DNA of 51,764 nucleotides from an uncultured Oscillospiraceae bacterium (GTDB taxonomy: Bacteria > Bacillota > Clostridia > Oscillospirales > Oscillospiraceae), in the NCBI GenBank assembly GCA_947588955.1, contig CANPYX010000016.1:1-51764 (forward strand). Reading direction: 5' to 3'. The notes under the pieces were generated by a model. The model was not told the DNA's origin and did no database searches. It saw nothing but the letters and a program-made list of their open reading frames with translations. The position numbers and the translations under genes are program-made. Below are positions 7,210 through 16,219 of this stretch, one piece after another. Each line of letters starts with the position of its first letter. Position 1 is the stretch's first letter.

Positions 7210-7947
7210 CTAAATTTTCGTAAGCTTGATTTTTTCGCCGGCAAGCCTTCCGGCTATGTTCCTAAACTGCCCCCAGGCGCGCTTCGCGCCGTAGGAGATA
7301 AGCGGAACCTGCAAATTACCCGCCTCGGAGACGCTGCCGTCCTCGCTGACCACCCCGATGAGCTGCGCGCCCACGGAATCTATCACGTCGTCCAGCGACC
7401 GGCGAAGCCTCCTGTATTCCCTGGGGCTCACCCGGTTCACAATGAGCCGAAGCTTTGTGACTCCCAGCGCCCGCAGCTCCGCGGCGGCGCGCTGTCCGTC
7501 CCGAAGGCACGTAAGATCCCCCGTGGCGACTATAATCGCCATGTCCGCGGCGGAGGCGGCAAGGCGAAAGCCCGTGCCTATACCGGCGGGGGAGTCCAGA
7601 AGAATGTAATCGAAGCTCTCCTTGTACCCGTCAATGAGCGCCTTAAACGCGCCGCTGTCGGCGGCGGGCAGCTTGTCCACGGGGGCGGAGAGGAGATAGA
7701 GGCCTGAAAGCTTCGGGTGCTCAGCGATAGCGTCGGAGGCGCTTATACTGCCCTCCAGCACGTCCGCGTAATCCCACAGCACTCCCTCCGCCATGCCCAG
7801 CGTCAGATCCAGGTTCCTGAGCGCCGCGTCGCAGTCCACGCACAGCGTCCTGTGCCCCATGCGCGCCAGAAACGAGCCGATGGCGGCGGTACACGCGGTC
7901 TTACCCGTGCCGCCCTTTCCCGAGGTTATCAAAATCGATGTACCCAT
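7210..7947 (-). CDS. minD: MinD/ParA-family septum-site ATPase
   Basis: Deviant Walker A box G-K-G-G-T-G-K-T at residues 10-17, switch I region V-D-C-D-A-A-L-R-N-L-D, and Walker B Y-I-L-L-D-S-P-A-G-I-G, all typical of MinD. MinD binds the membrane as an ATP dimer and, with MinC, restricts division to midcell. The position between pbp2 and mgsA is where Clostridia keep minC-minD-minE, but neither minC nor minE is present here. The C-terminus lacks an obvious MinD amphipathic targeting helix. ATG 7947 follows GGGAG by 5 nt; ATG 7959 lies before that site. A good promoter at 7965-7993 lets it be expressed apart from the mre genes. Confidence 0.85.
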   Translation of the reverse strand: MGTSILITSGKGGTGKTACTAAIGSFLARMGHRTLCVDCDAALRNLDLTLGMAEGVLWDYADVLEGSISASDAIAEHPKLSGLYLLSAPVDKLPAADSGAFKALIDGYKESFDYILLDSPAGIGTGFRLAASAADMAIIVATGDLTCLRDGQRAAAELRALGVTKLRLIVNRVSPREYRRLRRSLDDVIDSVGAQLIGVVSEDGSVSEAGNLQVPLISYGAKRAWGQFRNIAGRLAGEKIKLTKI

Positions 7948-7964
7948 ACATACTCCCATTAAGA

Positions 7965-7993
7965 ATTATATATGAAGCTTGACATTTTTGCAA
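7965..7993 (-). promoter_or_regulatory. Promoter of minD-mgsA
   Basis: On the minus strand: TTGCAA (7993-7988), 17-nt spacer, perfect TATAAT (7970-7965), about 18 nt before the minD start codon. Confidence 0.75.
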
Positions 7994-8029
7994 TATGAAT
8001 AAACAAATATCTTATTCAAAATTCGGATA

Positions 8030-8068
8030 TTTGCAGGAAAAAACTGCAAAACATCACCGAAAAAACGG
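8030..8068 (-). other. AT-rich inverted repeats after pbp2
   Basis: Two small inverted repeats between pbp2 and minD: TTTGCAG (8030-8036) with CTGCAAA (8044-8050), and CCG-A6-CGG (8057-8068). The string TTTGCAGGAAA recurs at 8030-8040 and 8083-8093. They may weakly terminate pbp2 transcripts; no clear U tract follows. Confidence 0.35.
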
Positions 8069-8093
8069 AAATTTTCAACATTTTTGCAGGAAA

Positions 8094-10235
8094 TCATTTA
8101 AGAAGCGTTTCGTCCGTTGAGACACTTTGGCTCGCGCGGGAGGCGGAGCCGGAAAAATAGGCGTCCATCATGTCCCGCGCAATGGTTATGAGCGAGGAGC
8201 CGGAGCCGCCCTTCTCCACCACCACGGCGATGGCGATCTCCGGGTCGTCGGCGGGGGCGTAGCAGACAAATACGCCGTCGTTCATGGAGGAGTTGGCAGA
8301 CTGCACGGTGCCGGTCTTTGCCGCCACGGGCACCTGGTAGTTGGAAAGCGCGGATTTCGCCGTGCCCTCTGTGGCGACCGCCCTCATGCCCCTCTGGAGC
8401 ACCGGGATATACCCGCCCGTATCCTCGATCACGCTCTTGACCTGTGGCGTGTTTTTCAAAATGAGGTCGGAGTAGTCGAAGCTCACGATGTTGCGGAGCA
8501 CCGTCACCTTGTTCAGCGTCCCGCCGTTGGCGATGGTGGAGACGTAATTTGCCAGCTGTACCGGTGTAAACTCGTTGTAGCCCTGCCCGATGGAGGCGAG
8601 TATGGTGTCAGCCGCCCACCAGCCCTCGTTTTTGAGCTCCATTTTCAGCTCCCTGGACGCCACCCAGCCCACGTTGTCGCCTATCTCGATGCCCGTGTGG
8701 TCTCCGAAGCCAAAGAGACGCGCGGCGGCGGATAAGCGGTTTATGCCTATCCTGTCGCCTATGGTGTAAAAGAAGAAGTTGCAGGACTGCGCCAGCGCCC
8801 CCACCACGTTCAGGTCCCCGTGGGAGTAGGGGTACACGTAGCACCTGGGGGCGAAGCCGGCGTCGGCGTACTCGGTAAACTCCGAGTCGTCGTGTATTAT
8901 CGTCTCCGGCGAGATGAAAAGGTTGCTCAGCGCCGCGTAAGCGGTGACCATCTTGAAGGTGGAGCCGGGGTTATACTGCCCGCTGGTCGCCCTGTTGTTC
9001 AGGGGGTGGTTCGCGGTGTCGTTGGCAAGCTGAGAGTAGTTTTCGTAGAAGGTTGACAGGTCAAAGGTCGGGTAGCTCGCCAGCGCCAGCACCTCTCCGG
9101 TGTTTATGTCCAGCATCACCGCCGCGCCCCCGACGGCAAGCTCCGGCTCCTGGTATCTCTCATTCTCCGCCGTCTCCGCCTCCGCCTGGGCTATACGCTC
9201 CGCGTTCATGGCGGCGATCCTTGTCGCCAGCGCGTTTTCCGTGGCTGCCTGGAGGCTTATGTCGATGGTGAGGTACACGTTGTCCCCCGCCAGCGCGGGC
9301 GAGTTTTCCACCACATCGATCACCGCGCCGGAGGCGTCCCGGTAGGTGGTGACGGAACCGGGAGTGCCGTGCAGATACTCCTCAAACGCCGCCTCCGCCC
9401 CCGTCTGGCCCACCTGGGAGTTCAGGGGATAGCCGAGATCCTTGTATTTATCGTCGTATTGCGCCCTTGTCATGGCGCCCACGTAGCCCAAAAGGTGCGC
9501 GCCGTAATCCGTGTGGTACTCCCTTGTGGAGCGGGTGCTTATGGACACGCTGGGCAATGCCTGCTCGGAGATGTAGCTCACCAGCTCCTCCGGTATGTCC
9601 CTGGCGAAGACGTAGTCCGCCGTCATCGCCACCACCTGAATCTCCAGCCCGTAGCGCACGCCGATTATCTTCCTTGCGTCCTCGGCGGTGACGGTGTAAT
9701 CTATCTTGTAGTGCTCCCTCATCCAGGATATGAGCTGCGTCGCCGATATGCCGGGGTTGTCCGGGTCGTCAATGGAGACGGTATACTCAAAATACGACTC
9801 CAGGGAATTTTTAAAGTACGCGAAATACTTGCTCAGTTGGCTCCTCTGGGAGCTCGTGGCGTAGGCGTCGAACTCAAAGGGCGCGGTTTTCGTCACGGGG
9901 AAGTTGTCGGTGTACTCCACGCCCCACCGCTCCGCCGCGCGTATGAGCTTCAGCACCGTCCCGTTGGGGTCCGCCTCCTTCAAAAGCTGGTCGCGGGAGA
10001 TGCGCACGTCCCTCACCGTCCTGTCGGAGACAAGGAGCGTCCCGTTCCTGTCCAAAAGCGACCCTCTGGCGGCGCTAACCGTCACCGTTGTCGCCACGGT
10101 GTCCTGGGTGTCGTCCTCCAGCGCCCGCACGTCCAGCGCCTCGATCCTGTACAGCGTCAGCCCGTATACGGACAGAAGCAGCGCCATCACCAGGGCAAGA
10201 ACGATAAGTCTTGATTTTTTGATGTATTTTTCCAT
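8094..10235 (-). CDS. mrdA: Penicillin-binding protein 2 (class B, elongation transpeptidase)
   Basis: Cross-links peptidoglycan during cell elongation. It has one N-terminal membrane helix (about residues 9-28), a dimerisation/pedestal domain of the PBP2 type, and a C-terminal transpeptidase. Active-site motifs: S425-T-F-K428, S484-C-N, and K-T-G-T at about 640-643. At 713 residues it is at the long end of the family. The RBS is GGTGG before ATG 10235. It follows mreC-mreD, so it belongs to the rod-shape cluster; mreB and rodA are not in this window. Confidence 0.94.
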   Translation of the reverse strand: MEKYIKKSRLIVLALVMALLLSVYGLTLYRIEALDVRALEDDTQDTVATTVTVSAARGSLLDRNGTLLVSDRTVRDVRISRDQLLKEADPNGTVLKLIRAAERWGVEYTDNFPVTKTAPFEFDAYATSSQRSQLSKYFAYFKNSLESYFEYTVSIDDPDNPGISATQLISWMREHYKIDYTVTAEDARKIIGVRYGLEIQVVAMTADYVFARDIPEELVSYISEQALPSVSISTRSTREYHTDYGAHLLGYVGAMTRAQYDDKYKDLGYPLNSQVGQTGAEAAFEEYLHGTPGSVTTYRDASGAVIDVVENSPALAGDNVYLTIDISLQAATENALATRIAAMNAERIAQAEAETAENERYQEPELAVGGAAVMLDINTGEVLALASYPTFDLSTFYENYSQLANDTANHPLNNRATSGQYNPGSTFKMVTAYAALSNLFISPETIIHDDSEFTEYADAGFAPRCYVYPYSHGDLNVVGALAQSCNFFFYTIGDRIGINRLSAAARLFGFGDHTGIEIGDNVGWVASRELKMELKNEGWWAADTILASIGQGYNEFTPVQLANYVSTIANGGTLNKVTVLRNIVSFDYSDLILKNTPQVKSVIEDTGGYIPVLQRGMRAVATEGTAKSALSNYQVPVAAKTGTVQSANSSMNDGVFVCYAPADDPEIAIAVVVEKGGSGSSLITIARDMMDAYFSGSASRASQSVSTDETLLK

Positions 10236-10270
10236 TAAACCACCGTTACCTTTTTACGCCGGGGTCAAGC

Positions 10271-10771
10271 TCAGATCACACGGCTCAAAAACCTTGAAAT
10301 ATAATATATCGGGAGGGTGAACACCAGCGTGTATAGGCACTGGTCCACCGCTATCCCCACCGTCAGCGCCACGGGAGCTCCCCGAAGTATCACCGGCGCG
10401 AGCACCTGGAAGGCGGAGCATATCAAAAGCTGCATCGCCGCGCACACCAAAAACGACGGGAACCCCTGTACCAGAACCGTATCCGAAAGAAGCCCAATGA
10501 GAAGCCCCGTGAGGGTGAGGAGAAGCGTGAACTCCACCGTCAGCTGATTGCAGGCGAGGTCCATAAGTATGCCGGCAAAGAGCCCGAAAAGCCCGCCGCC
10601 GTAAGAGCCCAGGAACAGCGCCATTCCCGCCGCCGCCAGCGGCAGTAAAAGCGGCTTTACGCCCAAAAGCGTGATGTGCGTGAATACAGTGGACTGGAGG
10701 ATGTAGAGAAGCAGTATATACGGCGCCAGTATCAGCGCCTTTATTAGCGTCACATTCTTCCGCTTCGTCAT
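10271..10771 (-). CDS. mreD: Rod shape-determining protein MreD
   Basis: A 166-residue membrane protein with about five hydrophobic helices and small loops, as expected for MreD. Weakly conserved in sequence, but the position between mreC and the PBP2 gene is diagnostic. MreD is part of the elongasome membrane complex. It starts 9 nt after the mreC stop. The C-terminus ends with a helix and R-F-L-S-R-V-I. Confidence 0.88.
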   Translation of the reverse strand: MTKRKNVTLIKALILAPYILLLYILQSTVFTHITLLGVKPLLLPLAAAGMALFLGSYGGGLFGLFAGILMDLACNQLTVEFTLLLTLTGLLIGLLSDTVLVQGFPSFLVCAAMQLLICSAFQVLAPVILRGAPVALTVGIAVDQCLYTLVFTLPIYYISRFLSRVI

Positions 10772-10780
10772 GCCGCCGCC

Positions 10781-11623
10781 TCACTCGCTCACCGCGAAAT
10801 CGGTTATCACATAGGCGTGGGCAAGCCCCGTCAGGTCCGCCGAGGGCTCCACCACGGCGTATGGGTCAAGCCCGGAGGAGCTGACGCCGATGCCGGAGAT
10901 GGTGCCTATCACCAGCCCCGCCGGGTAGACCCCGCCGGAGCCGGAGGTGACCACCGTGTTCCCGATTATCACGTTGCTGTCGCCGGAGATGTAGGAGAGC
11001 TTCAGGTTCCTGTCCCGGAAGAGCTCAAAATCCCCCGAGGCGACGCCCGTCTCGTCCGTCTCGTAAATCACCGCCCCCACGCTCATGGTGGTGTCGGCTA
11101 TGGTGGTGACCACGCTGGAGGTGCCGGTCACCTCCGTGACCTGCCCCACCAGATAGCCGTTTTCGTTGACCACCGGGTCATAAAGCTCCACGCCGTTGGA
11201 GGAGCCCTTGCTTATGGTGAAGGAGGAGGAGAAGTTGGAGGCTGTCCAGGAGATCACCGTCGCCGGCTCCATCACCAGGTCCTCATGCCTCTCCGCGAAG
11301 CCCAGAAGCGCCCTGAGCCGCTCGTTTTCGTCGCTTATCTCCGTGTACTCCCTGTACTCCTGCTCAAGCTCCGCTATCCTCGCCCGCAGGCGCGCGTTCT
11401 CCGCCTCGGCCTCGTCATAGCGGTAGATGTAGTTGTATGTCCGCTCAAGCGTTGCCACAAGGCTCGTCATGGCGCTTTTGATGGGCTTGAAAAACGGCTC
11501 GGACAACAGGGCGGCAAACCCCGCGTGCCCGCCTGAAAGCGCCACCGATATGGCGGCGGCTATCGCCACCAGCAGCGCCGCCCCGGCGATGTATATTCCC
11601 TTTCCGGATCTTAATGATTTCAA
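10781..11623 (-). CDS. mreC: Rod shape-determining protein MreC
   Basis: Bitopic elongasome scaffold: one N-terminal membrane helix (about residues 10-28), a coiled coil (about 70-110, rich in E-A-E-A-E-N-A-R-L-R-A-R) and a C-terminal beta-barrel region containing L-Y-D-P-V-V-N-E-N-G-Y-L-V-G-Q-V and G-G-V-Y-P-A-G-L-V-I-G-T. The start is TTG 11623, overlapping the maf stop (TTGA), with a GGGTG ribosome site; this implies translational coupling. 280 residues is normal. Confidence 0.93.
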   Translation of the reverse strand: MKSLRSGKGIYIAGAALLVAIAAAISVALSGGHAGFAALLSEPFFKPIKSAMTSLVATLERTYNYIYRYDEAEAENARLRARIAELEQEYREYTEISDENERLRALLGFAERHEDLVMEPATVISWTASNFSSSFTISKGSSNGVELYDPVVNENGYLVGQVTEVTGTSSVVTTIADTTMSVGAVIYETDETGVASGDFELFRDRNLKLSYISGDSNVIIGNTVVTSGSGGVYPAGLVIGTISGIGVSSSGLDPYAVVEPSADLTGLAHAYVITDFAVSE

Positions 11624-12207
11624 GTGTTTTCACCCTTTTGAAAAACGTTGAATCCAGCTTTCTTGAGCATCCGCGCCAGCGTTGACACCGGCAGTCCCAC
11701 AACGTTGCCGTAGTCCCCGCGTATGCCGCTGACCAGCATCGCGCCGAGCCCCTGTATCCCGTAGGCGCCCGCCTTGTCCATGGGCTCGCCGGTGGATACG
11801 TACCAGTCTATCTCGCTGTCCGTGAGCTTTCTGAACCTCACGTATGTGACGCGGCTCGATACCAGCCTCACTTTGCCGCGCAGTACCGCCACGCCCGTGA
11901 TGACCCGGTGCTCCCTTCCCGAAAGCGCCCGGAGCATACGCTTTGCGTCCTCCGCGTCCGCGGGCTTGCCCAGCGGCGCGCCGTCAAGGAACACCAGCGT
12001 GTCCGCCCCGATGACTATGTCGTCCTCCCCGGCTCCGGCGGAAACGTCCAGCGCCTTCCCCAGGGCTATCCTCTCCACCGCGTCCCGGACGTGCGCGGAG
12101 AAGTCGTACGGCTCCTCGCGCCGGGAGGGGCGCGCCTCAAATTCCGTTATGCCCATCCCCCGCAGGAGCTCGCTCCTGCGCGGAGAGGCGGAAGCAAGGA
12201 TGATCAT
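11620..12207 (-). CDS. maf: Maf-family nucleoside triphosphate pyrophosphatase
   Basis: House-cleaning enzyme that hydrolyses non-canonical or modified NTPs to NMPs. The N-terminus I-I-L-A-S-A-S-P-R-R-S-E-L-L is the family signature; G-A-D-T-L-V-F-L-D (catalytic Asp) and G-K-P-A-D-A-E-D-A follow; Y-G-I-Q-G-L-G lies near the C-terminus. 195 residues is typical. It sits between the U32 peptidase gene (10-bp gap) and mreC (overlap), in the same operon. Confidence 0.95.
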   Translation of the reverse strand: MIILASASPRRSELLRGMGITEFEARPSRREEPYDFSAHVRDAVERIALGKALDVSAGAGEDDIVIGADTLVFLDGAPLGKPADAEDAKRMLRALSGREHRVITGVAVLRGKVRLVSSRVTYVRFRKLTDSEIDWYVSTGEPMDKAGAYGIQGLGAMLVSGIRGDYGNVVGLPVSTLARMLKKAGFNVFQKGENT

Positions 12208-12217
12208 GCCAAAACCC

Positions 12218-14287
12218 TCAAAATTTCCCGTAGGTCGTGCTCACCGGCTCAAAGGTCCCCATATCCAGGTACCTCTCGCACACGCCCACGCACTCCTTCG
12301 CGTTCTCCGTGGTGAAGGCGAGCCTCACGCCCCAGAGCCCCGCTGTCATGTACTCCTTCGCCCTTCGCAGAAGGTGGAGCTTCCCGGCGCTCCAAAGCGT
12401 GTTCCCGCAGTCAAAGCCCCTTGTGACGGGGCAGAGGAAGCCGTTGCTGTCGGGGAAGCCCAAAAAGCTGTCGCAAGAGCAAACCCCCGTCCGCGCCCGT
12501 ATGAGGCACCCGGCGGTGCTCATCAACGGCATCCGCCCGTATACCACAAGCTCCGTGTCCAGGTATTTCTTTATGCTTCTCACCCTGGCGCTCGTCAGAT
12601 CCTCCGCCAGAGCCGCGGATTTCAGCCCCAGCCCCAGGAGCACCGCCAGCGTGCCGGAGTTTTTCACCCTCAGCGCCGTGTCGCCCCGGACCTCAAAGCC
12701 CAGTTTTCGAGCGTAAACTATGTGCCCCGGATCGCCCACGGCGACCTGGGTTATCCCCAGCTGCCGCGCCTTGAGCAAAAGCTCCGTGACGCGCCCCAGC
12801 TGCGCGCTGGTTATCACCGCCGGCAGACGCGGGCAGACGGATATGTCCCGGCTGTCAAGGAACCCCTCCAGCCGCTTGTCCCCGCTGACGGCCTCCTCCA
12901 GCGGCAGGTACACCACCGGCGGTGCGAGGGCGAGGAGCCCGTCGGAGAGCTGCGCGCACTTCAGCACCGACACCGTCAGCACCGGCGTCTCGGTGGGGGA
13001 GGGGACGGCGGGCAGCTCAGGCGTCGCCTCCTCCGCCCTGGGCTCAAACCCGGTGCGCCTGAGGGTGAGCTCCCGCAAAAGCCTGTCCCTCACGGGACCC
13101 ACCTCTTTTGGGTCCAGATATATCCCCTTTTCAATACTGCACGTAACCCCGTCGCAGCTGTACGGCGTGCCGCCGGTGTTGAAAAGCTCGGTCCTGAGCA
13201 TCGCCGGCGTGGTCTCCGTGTGGAAGGCAAGCGAGGGCGACGCGCCGGCGGCGGAAACCGTGTTCCCCCGGTCGTCGGTCACCGACAGGGTGAAGGGTTT
13301 TTCAAGCCTCAGCTCCGCTTCAAAGGTCACCTTCACCCGCTGAAATTCGTGGTTTAAATAGTTTTTCCTCACCGCCAAGTTAAAGGGCGTGTCCCCCCGC
13401 GGCTCCTCTCCCGGAGCCCCAAGCATATCCCCGAAGTCCCCGGCGGCAAAATACCCCTCGCTGAAGCCGTCGGAGGGGAACGCCCCCCTCAAAAGCTCCC
13501 GGTCCTCCTCCGAGGGCGCGCGGCCCGTGCCCAGGGCGCGGGAGTATACCCCCGTCACCGCCGCGGCGTACTCCGGACGCCTGTCCCTGCCGTCAATCCG
13601 CAGGGCGGAGACCTTCATCTCCGAAAGCTCCTCAAGCCTGTCAACAAGGCACATATCCCTCATGGCAAGGGGGTGCTTCTCCTTTATCCCCGCGGGGAAA
13701 TCCCTGAGGCACTGCCTTTGGCAGGGACCCGCCGGCGCGCCGTCCGGCGACTCAAGCTTGCACGTCCCGGCGTAGGCGGGGCACATTGGTCCGTGTACCG
13801 GGTACTCGATCTCTATGGGCGACGACTCGCATATCTCCCGCAGCCGCTCCCTTGAAAGCTCCCTCGCCACCGCCACCCTTGTTACGCCCATGGCGGCGCA
13901 CAGCCTCACCCCGTCCGGGTCGTGTATCCCAAGGCTCTCGGCGGCGTGTATCGGCATGGAGGGTATGGCGCGGCGCAGCGCCCATATGAGCCCCATGTCC
14001 CCGGCGATGAGGGCGTCCACCCCCATCCTCGCCGCCCTGCGCCCGTTTTCCAGCGCCAGGGGTATGGCGTCGTCGTTGGGCTCAAAGTCCAGGCAGACGT
14101 AGACCTTCACGCCCCGAACGCGGCAAAACTCCGCCGCCCTGCCAAGCTCGTCCTCCGTGAGGTCATAGGGGGCGCGCTTTTCGCCCGTGGAAAAGCTCAG
14201 GTACACCGCGTCCGCGCCGCTCTGTACCGCCGCCGAAACGCCCTCCGCCGAATACGCCGGAGCCAAAAGCTCTGGCCGAAGGTCCAT
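12218..14287 (-). CDS. U32-family peptidase-like protein (possible RNA hydroxylation factor)
   Basis: About 689 residues. The N-terminal U32 domain starts D-L-R-P-E-L-L-A-P-A and contains G-A-D-A-V-Y-L-S-F, V-H-G-P-M-C-P-A-Y-A-G-T-C and the spaced cysteines C-Q-R-Q-C characteristic of U32 proteins that bind an Fe-S cluster. A long middle/C-terminal region resembles the DUF3656-containing arrangement of RlhA, which hydroxylates 23S rRNA in E. coli; TrhP is the tRNA counterpart. Whether this protein is a protease or an RNA-modifying factor cannot be told here. ATG 14287 is preferred because AAGGAGGGGG lies just upstream; the longer frame starts without one. It heads the maf-mreC-mreD-pbp2 gene row. 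Confidence 0.85.
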   Translation of the reverse strand: MDLRPELLAPAYSAEGVSAAVQSGADAVYLSFSTGEKRAPYDLTEDELGRAAEFCRVRGVKVYVCLDFEPNDDAIPLALENGRRAARMGVDALIAGDMGLIWALRRAIPSMPIHAAESLGIHDPDGVRLCAAMGVTRVAVARELSRERLREICESSPIEIEYPVHGPMCPAYAGTCKLESPDGAPAGPCQRQCLRDFPAGIKEKHPLAMRDMCLVDRLEELSEMKVSALRIDGRDRRPEYAAAVTGVYSRALGTGRAPSEEDRELLRGAFPSDGFSEGYFAAGDFGDMLGAPGEEPRGDTPFNLAVRKNYLNHEFQRVKVTFEAELRLEKPFTLSVTDDRGNTVSAAGASPSLAFHTETTPAMLRTELFNTGGTPYSCDGVTCSIEKGIYLDPKEVGPVRDRLLRELTLRRTGFEPRAEEATPELPAVPSPTETPVLTVSVLKCAQLSDGLLALAPPVVYLPLEEAVSGDKRLEGFLDSRDISVCPRLPAVITSAQLGRVTELLLKARQLGITQVAVGDPGHIVYARKLGFEVRGDTALRVKNSGTLAVLLGLGLKSAALAEDLTSARVRSIKKYLDTELVVYGRMPLMSTAGCLIRARTGVCSCDSFLGFPDSNGFLCPVTRGFDCGNTLWSAGKLHLLRRAKEYMTAGLWGVRLAFTTENAKECVGVCERYLDMGTFEPVSTTYGKF

Positions 14288-14344
14288 ACGCCCCCTCCTT
14301 TCCAAAAATTGCATGTCCATGCGCATACTCGCACAGATAAAAGC

Positions 14345-14373
14345 ATTATAGCACACCGGGATACGGAATTAAA
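14345..14373 (-). promoter_or_regulatory. Possible promoter of the U32-maf-mre operon
   Basis: Minus strand TTTAAT (14373-14368), 17-nt spacer, TATAAT (14350-14345). The -10 is perfect and the -35 weak. It lies about 60 nt before the U32 start codon and is divergent from the recJ promoter. Confidence 0.5.
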
Positions 14374-14430
14374 TCCGTTTTTTCGAAAATTAATAAAAAA
14401 TTGAAAATATACTTTTTTCGCCCCTCGCCC

Positions 14431-14459
14431 TTGTATCCCGAAGGATTATTTGATATAAT
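14431..14459 (+). promoter_or_regulatory. Promoter of recJ
   Basis: TTGTAT (14431-14436), 17-nt spacer, TATAAT (14454-14459), about 45 nt before the recJ start. Confidence 0.75.
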
Positions 14460-14504
14460 AACAAAATATGAATGTTTCATAAATGATTTCGGGAGACAGG
14501 AAAA

Positions 14505-16184
14505 GTGTACGGCAGTTGGAATGTAAAAGGATATGAGCGGGCGGCGGCGGTGGAGCTTTGCCGGCGCGGGGTGAACCCCATGGCGGCGGTGCTCCTGGCC
14601 TCCCGCGGTATAACCGGCGAGCGGGAGCTTCGGGAGTATATGTCCGATGACCTGTCGCTCCTCTCGGACCCCATGTCCTTCGCGGACATGGACAGGGCGC
14701 GGGACAGGGTGCTTTCGGCGATAGAGCGCGGCGAGCACGTCGCCGTCTACGGCGACTACGACGTGGACGGCATCACCTCCAGCTCCATGGTGGCGGATTA
14801 CCTTCGCGGCAGGGGTCTTGAGTGCGACATATACATACCCGAACGCCTTGAGGAGGGCTACGGCGTCAGAGCCGCCGCCCTTGACGCCATAAAGAGCCGC
14901 GGGGCGACGCTGGTCATAACCGTGGACTGCGGCATAACCGCGGTGGAGGAGGCAAAGCACGCCAAGGAGATCGGGCTTGACCTGGTCGTCACCGACCACC
15001 ACAGGTGCGGCGGGGAGATACCCCTCGCTGTGGCGGCGGTGGACCCCATGCGCCTTGACTGCCCCTCCGCCTCCAAGTCCCTCGCCGGCGTGGGAGTCGC
15101 CTTCAAGCTCCTGTGCGCCGTGGCGGGAGAGGGGCATGAGGAGGAGCTTTTGGAAAAATACGGCGACCTTGTGGCGACGGGCACCGTCGCCGACGTAATG
15201 CCCGTCACAGGCGAGAACCGGGTGCTCATAAAGCGCGGACTCAAGCGCCTCGCGGACGGGGACAGGGCGGGGCTCGCCGAGCTCCGCGCCGCATCGGGGA
15301 CCGACACCAAGGCGCCCACCGTCTCCGGCGTGGGCTTTGCCATCGCCCCCAGAATCAACGCCGCCGGAAGGCTGGGCAACACCGACATAGCGGTGGAGCT
15401 GCTGCTCACCCGCGACAGGCGCCGCGCCGCCGTCCTCGCCGAGGAGCTTTGCGCCATGAACCGAGAGCGCCAGAGGATAGAGAGCGCCATGTACGCCGAG
15501 GCTATGGCGATGCTGGAGGCCTTCCCCAACAAAACAAAGCCCATAGTTTTGGCGTCCCGCACCTGGCACCAGGGCGTCTGCGGCATCGTGGCCTCCAGGA
15601 TAAGCGAAAAATTCAACGTCCCCGCCATAATGATCTGCGTAAAGGACGGCGTGGGGCGCGGCTCCTGCCGGAGCGTGGAGGGCTTCAACCTCTACGACGC
15701 CCTCACCGAGTGCGGAGACCTGCTCATGGGCTACGGCGGACATGAGATGGCGGCGGGCCTCACGGTGCGGGAGGAGCGGATAGACGCTCTGAGGGAGGCG
15801 CTGGGCAGGCTATATGAGGGCCGCCCCGCCCCTAAGCGTGTGCTCAACGTGGACTTTGAGGTAATAAAGCCGGAGCTTTTGAGCCTTCGCAACGTGGAGG
15901 CGTTGGACACCCTGGAGCCCTACGGCCCCGGCAACCCCTCGCCGGTGCTGTGCATGTACGGCGTGACGGTGGAGAACGTCGCCTCCCTCTCCGACGGCAA
16001 GCACACAAAGCTCTGGATAAGCAAGAACGGCGCGACCTTTGAGGCGCTCTTCTTCTCCAAGAGCCCGGAGGAGCTGGGAGTGAGGCCCCGCAGACAGGCG
16101 GACATCGCCTTCTCCCCCCAGATAAACGAGTTTCGCGGCAGGAGGACGGTACAGCTGAGCCTCTGCGACGTGAAAATGCTGTAA
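14505..16184 (+). CDS. recJ: Single-stranded-DNA-specific exonuclease RecJ
   Basis: 5'-3' ssDNA exonuclease of recombination and base-excision repair. Phosphoesterase motifs of the DHH family: Y-G-D-Y-D-V-D-G-I-T-S (motif I), T-V-D-C-G-I-T (motif II), V-V-T-D-H-H (motif III, the DHH triad). DHHA1 follows, with G-Y-G-G-H-E-M-A-A-G-L, then a C-terminal OB-like domain. 559 residues is typical of Firmicute RecJ without long extensions. The start is GTG 14505, after GGGAGACAGG. It is followed by rel, the usual clostridial order, though apt, which commonly lies between them, is absent. Confidence 0.95.
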   Translation: MYGSWNVKGYERAAAVELCRRGVNPMAAVLLASRGITGERELREYMSDDLSLLSDPMSFADMDRARDRVLSAIERGEHVAVYGDYDVDGITSSSMVADYLRGRGLECDIYIPERLEEGYGVRAAALDAIKSRGATLVITVDCGITAVEEAKHAKEIGLDLVVTDHHRCGGEIPLAVAAVDPMRLDCPSASKSLAGVGVAFKLLCAVAGEGHEEELLEKYGDLVATGTVADVMPVTGENRVLIKRGLKRLADGDRAGLAELRAASGTDTKAPTVSGVGFAIAPRINAAGRLGNTDIAVELLLTRDRRRAAVLAEELCAMNRERQRIESAMYAEAMAMLEAFPNKTKPIVLASRTWHQGVCGIVASRISEKFNVPAIMICVKDGVGRGSCRSVEGFNLYDALTECGDLLMGYGGHEMAAGLTVREERIDALREALGRLYEGRPAPKRVLNVDFEVIKPELLSLRNVEALDTLEPYGPGNPSPVLCMYGVTVENVASLSDGKHTKLWISKNGATFEALFFSKSPEELGVRPRRQADIAFSPQINEFRGRRTVQLSLCDVKML

Positions 16185-16219
16185 AATCAAGTTAATTTTT
16201 CCCCACAGGTGGATTTGAT

